Shown here: in pieces, positions 61,651 to 64,000 of the stretch
Position numbering within the stretch: position 1 is the stretch's first letter
Layout: each line of letters starts with the position of its first letter
From: Aeromicrobium camelliae
Lineage (GTDB): Bacteria > Actinomycetota > Actinomycetes > Propionibacteriales > Nocardioidaceae
Length of the DNA stretch: 64,000 bases
NCBI RefSeq assembly: GCF_003850045.1
Contig: NZ_RQJX01000008.1
Location: 62,001 to 126,000 of the forward strand
Reading direction: 5' to 3'
Translations under genes and position numbers: made by a program
The notes under the pieces: generated by a model
Told to the model about the DNA's origin: nothing
What the model saw: the letters and a program-made list of their open reading frames with translations, nothing else
Database searches by the model: none

Positions 61651-63059
61651 CGTCCGGCCTCGCCGGCGTCGACCAGGCGCGAATGCGGCCCATACGGGCT
61701 CGGAAGGTCCTCCTCACCGGCCTCACCGGCGCGCCATCGCCGCGTCATCGAGCGCAGCACGACGACGGCGCCGACCGTCAGCAGGGTGTACACGACCGCG
61801 GTACTCCCGAGCAGCCACCACAAGTCGGCGCTGTAGTCGCCGACCGCGTCGCGGGTGCGCAGGATGCCGTAGACGATCCAGGGTTGGCGACCCACCTCCG
61901 TGGCGACCCACCCCGCCTCGAGCGCGATGACCGCGAGCGGCCCCGCCGCGACACAGCACCGCAGGAACCACTGGTGCTCCAGCAGGTCGCGCCCTCGCCA
62001 TCGGAAGAACCAGAACACCAGCACACCGAGCATGAGCAGCATCCCGATCCCGACCATGGTCTGGAACGCCCAGTGCGTGATGTTGATCGGCGGGTGCTCG
62101 TCCGCGGGAATGGTGTCTAGCCCGCGTACCGGCTTGGTGAAGGAGTTCTGCGCGATCAGCGACCCGAGGTACGGGATGTCGAGCGCACCCTTGACCTCAC
62201 CGTCGACGTAGATCCCCCCGATGCGCAGGGGCGACGGACTCTCGGTCGTCTCGGCGAGCTCGAAGGCGGCCAGCTTGGCAGGTTGACGGTCACCGAGGTT
62301 GCCGCCCAGCAGGTGACCCACGAACGGCTGCACGACGGCGGCCACCGTGGCGAACACGAACGGGACGACGAAACCGAGGCGATGATGCCGGTCGCGCCGC
62401 CCGCGCAGCATCCCCGCCGCGTAGACGCCGGCGGCGGCGAACCCCACGACCATGTACGCCGCGATCCACATGTGGAGGAACTGCAACACCGCGAGGTCGT
62501 TGAACATGGCGCGCCACGGGTTGATGTCGACGACCTCACCGTCGACGATCCGGAACCCCGCCGGGACGTTCATCCACGCGTTCACGGAGATGACGCAGAA
62601 GGTGCCGACGACGCCGGCGAGCGCCATGGGGACGACCATGAGCAGGTGGCGTCGCGGAGGCATGCGCCCCCACCCGTAGAGGTAGATGCCGAGGAAGATC
62701 GCCTCGACGAAGAAGGACAGGCCCTCGAAGGCGAACGGCAGTCCCAGCACATCGCCGAAGGTGCCCATGAGTCCGGGCCACAGCAGACCCATCTCGAAGC
62801 TCAGCACGGTGCCCGAGACCGCGCCGATGGCGAAGAGGACAGCGGACGTCTTGGCCCAGCGCTGCGCGAGCCCGAGGGCGACGGGATCGTCGCGGCGGAT
62901 ACCGCGCAGGTGCATCACGAAGATCATCGCCGGGAACGCCACCCCGAAGCAGGCCAGGATGATGTGCCAGCCCAGGGAGAGCGCCATCTGCTGCCGGGCC
63001 GGCAGGAGCCCTTCGGGCTCGGTGGCCAGGGCCACGAGGTCCATGACGGCGGCCGTCAT
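61647..63059 (-). CDS. cydA: Cytochrome bd oxidase subunit I
   Basis: 470 residues from ATG 63059. LGWHIILACFGV holds His32, the heme b595 ligand; SVNAWMNVPAGF and GRQPWIVYG are the family marks. The Q-loop is short, the usual actinobacterial form. A high-affinity, proton-motive-force-sparing terminal oxidase used at low oxygen. It lies 61 bp downstream of whiB on the same strand; this pair is inserted relative to M. tuberculosis, where ArsA genes adjoin whiB4. Confidence 0.96.
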   Translation of the reverse strand: MTAAVMDLVALATEPEGLLPARQQMALSLGWHIILACFGVAFPAMIFVMHLRGIRRDDPVALGLAQRWAKTSAVLFAIGAVSGTVLSFEMGLLWPGLMGTFGDVLGLPFAFEGLSFFVEAIFLGIYLYGWGRMPPRRHLLMVVPMALAGVVGTFCVISVNAWMNVPAGFRIVDGEVVDINPWRAMFNDLAVLQFLHMWIAAYMVVGFAAAGVYAAGMLRGRRDRHHRLGFVVPFVFATVAAVVQPFVGHLLGGNLGDRQPAKLAAFELAETTESPSPLRIGGIYVDGEVKGALDIPYLGSLIAQNSFTKPVRGLDTIPADEHPPINITHWAFQTMVGIGMLLMLGVLVFWFFRWRGRDLLEHQWFLRCCVAAGPLAVIALEAGWVATEVGRQPWIVYGILRTRDAVGDYSADLWWLLGSTAVVYTLLTVGAVVVLRSMTRRWRAGEAGEEDLPSPYGPHSRLVDAGEAGR

Positions 63060-63063
63060 GGCT

Positions 63064-63082
63064 CCGACGGTACGCCCGTCGG
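63064..63082 (-). promoter_or_regulatory. Stem-loop at the cydA ribosome-binding site
   Basis: On the minus strand CCGACGG-GCGTA-CCGTCGG makes a perfect 7-bp stem ending 4 nt before the cydA ATG, and its base overlaps the GGAG ribosome-binding site. It could limit cydA translation or terminate whiB transcripts. Confidence 0.4.
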
Positions 63083-63120
63083 GAGGTCAACGCCGCGCGA
63101 CGACGTCCGCGGCGGACCGG

Positions 63121-63384
63121 TCAGGCGTTACCGGCCTGCTGCAGAATGCTCCGCCACTGGGTGACGTGCGGCTTGCGGCGCAGCAGAGCGCGGCGCTCGC
63201 GCTCGGTCATGCCGCCCCACACGCCCCATTCGATGCGGTTGTCGAGAGCTTCAGCAAGGCACTCAGCCTTGACCGTGCAGGTGTTGCACAGCTGCTTGAC
63301 CCGGTTCTGTTCGGCGCCGCGCACGAACAGATCGTCCGATCGACCGAGGCACGCGGCCTCCTGGGCCCAGTTGGCATTCCACAT
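63121..63384 (-). CDS. whiB4: WhiB-family iron-sulfur regulator (WhiB4 position)
   Basis: 87 residues from ATG 63384 with GGAAGGA upstream. Cluster cysteines 12, 33, 36 and 42 (C-x20-C-x2-C-x5-C), the turn motif GVWGGMTERER and a basic C-terminal RRALLRRK. Binds a redox-sensitive 4Fe-4S cluster. The position opposite a class A PBP gene matches M. tuberculosis whiB4/ponA2; the symbol rests on synteny. Likely co-transcribed with cydAB, linking redox sensing to bd oxidase. Confidence 0.9.
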   Translation of the reverse strand: MWNANWAQEAACLGRSDDLFVRGAEQNRVKQLCNTCTVKAECLAEALDNRIEWGVWGGMTERERRALLRRKPHVTQWRSILQQAGNA

Positions 63385-63431
63385 CCGTCGAATCCTTCCC
63401 GAGAGTGAGGCATGAGACCGAAGCGATTCGT

Positions 63432-63468
63432 CCGCTTCACTGTAAAGCGGTGTTACCTGTCCGGTCAG
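63432..63468 (-). promoter_or_regulatory. Candidate whiB promoter with palindrome
   Basis: On the minus strand a CTGACC -35-like hexamer (63463-63468) and TACAGT -10 (63439-63444) are 18 bp apart. The -10 sits in the perfect-armed palindrome CCGCTT-7-AAGCGG (63432-63450), a possible autoregulatory site. Confidence 0.4.
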
Positions 63469-63548
63469 ACCTCGCGGGGATGGTTTCGGACTAGCCCGTT
63501 CGGGTCATACGGTGCGGCGCGAAGGCTCGGATCGTCGGCATCGTCCCG

Positions 63549-63554
63549 TATTCT
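63549..63554 (+). promoter_or_regulatory. -10 box (TATTCT) of leaderless PBP gene
   Basis: TATTCT ends 6 nt before ATG 63561. Confidence 0.5.
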
Positions 63555-63560
63555 CATGTC

Positions 63561-64000
63561 ATGGCGTGGCGCGATGTCGAGGCGAAGGTCAAGAAGGCGG
63601 CCCAGACGGAGTCCAAGCCGACGTCCACGACGTCGGCTCTCCTGTCGATCGGCAAGCTGTCCGCGTTGGCGGGGGTGATCCTCGCCGCGGTCATGATTCC
63701 GGCGGCGACGGCCACCACGATGACCACGCGCGAGCTCACCGCCGACGTCATGGACCTGCCGCTGGAGCTGCAGGAGATCCCCAACCCCCAGACCACCGAG
63801 CTCTTCGCTTCCAACGGCGAGCGCCTGGCGTACTTCTACGAGGAGAACCGGCAGGACATCCCGCTCGACGAGATCTCGCCGGTCATGCAGGAGGCGCTCC
63901 TGGCGATCGAGGACTACCGGTTCTACGAGCACGGCGCTCTCGACCTGCGCGGCACATTGCGCGCCCTGGCCAACAACGCGGCCGAGGGACAGACGCAGGG
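63561..64000 (+). CDS. ponA2: Class A penicillin-binding protein, N-terminal part (PonA2-like)
   Basis: The first ~146 codons are present; the gene runs off the window. A cytoplasmic Lys-rich start, one membrane helix (about 36-58), a linker ELFASNGERLAYFYEENRQD, then the first glycosyltransferase-51 motif EALLAIEDYRFYEHGALDLR with catalytic Glu about 116. Polymerises lipid II and cross-links peptidoglycan. ATG 63561 is supported by TATTCT 6 nt upstream. Confidence 0.92.
   Translation, partial: MAWRDVEAKVKKAAQTESKPTSTTSALLSIGKLSALAGVILAAVMIPAATATTMTTRELTADVMDLPLELQEIPNPQTTELFASNGERLAYFYEENRQDIPLDEISPVMQEALLAIEDYRFYEHGALDLRGTLRALANNAAEGQTQ

Overview
The window is high-GC DNA from an actinobacterium. 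Evidence includes a WhiB regulator, a Crp close to the mycobacterial one, DUF4244 Flp pilins, BioY/BioM/BioN, GuaB1, frequent GTG starts, many 4-bp ATGA/GTGA gene overlaps, and at least eleven genes with a -10-like TANNNT hexamer 6-7 nt before the start codon (leaderless pattern). Gene order closely follows the Mycobacterium tuberculosis block from holB/topA (about Rv3644c-Rv3646c) through Rv3649, Rv3654c-Rv3662c, acs (Rv3667), marP, nth, crp, Rv3677c-Rv3680 and whiB4 to ponA2 (Rv3682), with extra genes inserted. Tad pili, acetate symporters and the general layout fit a Nocardioidaceae-type genome (Aeromicrobium or a relative). That placement is an inference from recalled synteny.

Layout. 1-5.5 kb: end of a DapC-like aminotransferase, an acyltransferase, tRNA-Thr(CGU), chorismate mutase, a secreted peptidase, holB and tmk. 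5.6-14.6 kb: aquaporin, topA, an MFS carrier, a methyltransferase with a STAS protein, and a DUF1998 helicase. 14.6-19.6 kb: a tight minus-strand Tad/Flp pilus operon (ssd/cpaE-like, tadA, tadB, tadC, two DUF4244 pilins, TadE, TadE-like). 19.7-22.2 kb: a HAD phosphatase, a probable Ms1/6S-like RNA, a degenerate Fic protein and a methyltransferase. 22.2-31.8 kb: a LytS-like kinase, guaB1, a DUF559-type nuclease gene inside inverted repeats, the bioQ/bioYMN biotin uptake locus, then a LytTR regulator with a small membrane protein and an ActP symporter. 31.2-37.5 kb: CoA transferase, cupin, two frameshifted genes (a 3-hydroxyisobutyrate dehydrogenase relative and an AraC regulator), an MFS carrier and LysE. 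37.7-41.8 kb: DUF485-ActP-acs for acetate. 41.9-50.4 kb: a catabolic regulon (ABC importer, class III aminotransferase, aldehyde dehydrogenase, GntR, Cache protein, FAD oxidase) with matching operators at two promoters. 50.5-64 kb: holin-X-like protein, marP, NUDIX, nth, crp, a second DUF559 gene inside 32-bp inverted repeats, MBL, NUDIX, RidA, DUF4177, two ArsA/Get3 ATPases, cydAB, whiB and the start of a class A PBP.

The most unusual feature is a family of short palindromic repeats. Two DUF559/PD-(D/E)XK-type nuclease genes (24.9 and 55.1 kb) are each enclosed by inverted repeat units. The same unit, or a related one, occurs without a gene at 41.77 kb and 35.79 kb. All four loci lie between convergent host genes, and several repeat arms contain a stop codon. 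This could be an endonuclease-linked dispersed repeat system, analogous in logic to REP/RAYT. A second layer is cAMP/Crp control: the window encodes Crp and has Crp-like palindromes before the probable Ms1-like RNA (a perfect match), the DUF485-actP operon, the LytTR operon and acs. No gene-free stretch exceeds about 230 bases, and no CRISPR array, integrase, insertion-sequence transposase or rRNA gene was seen.
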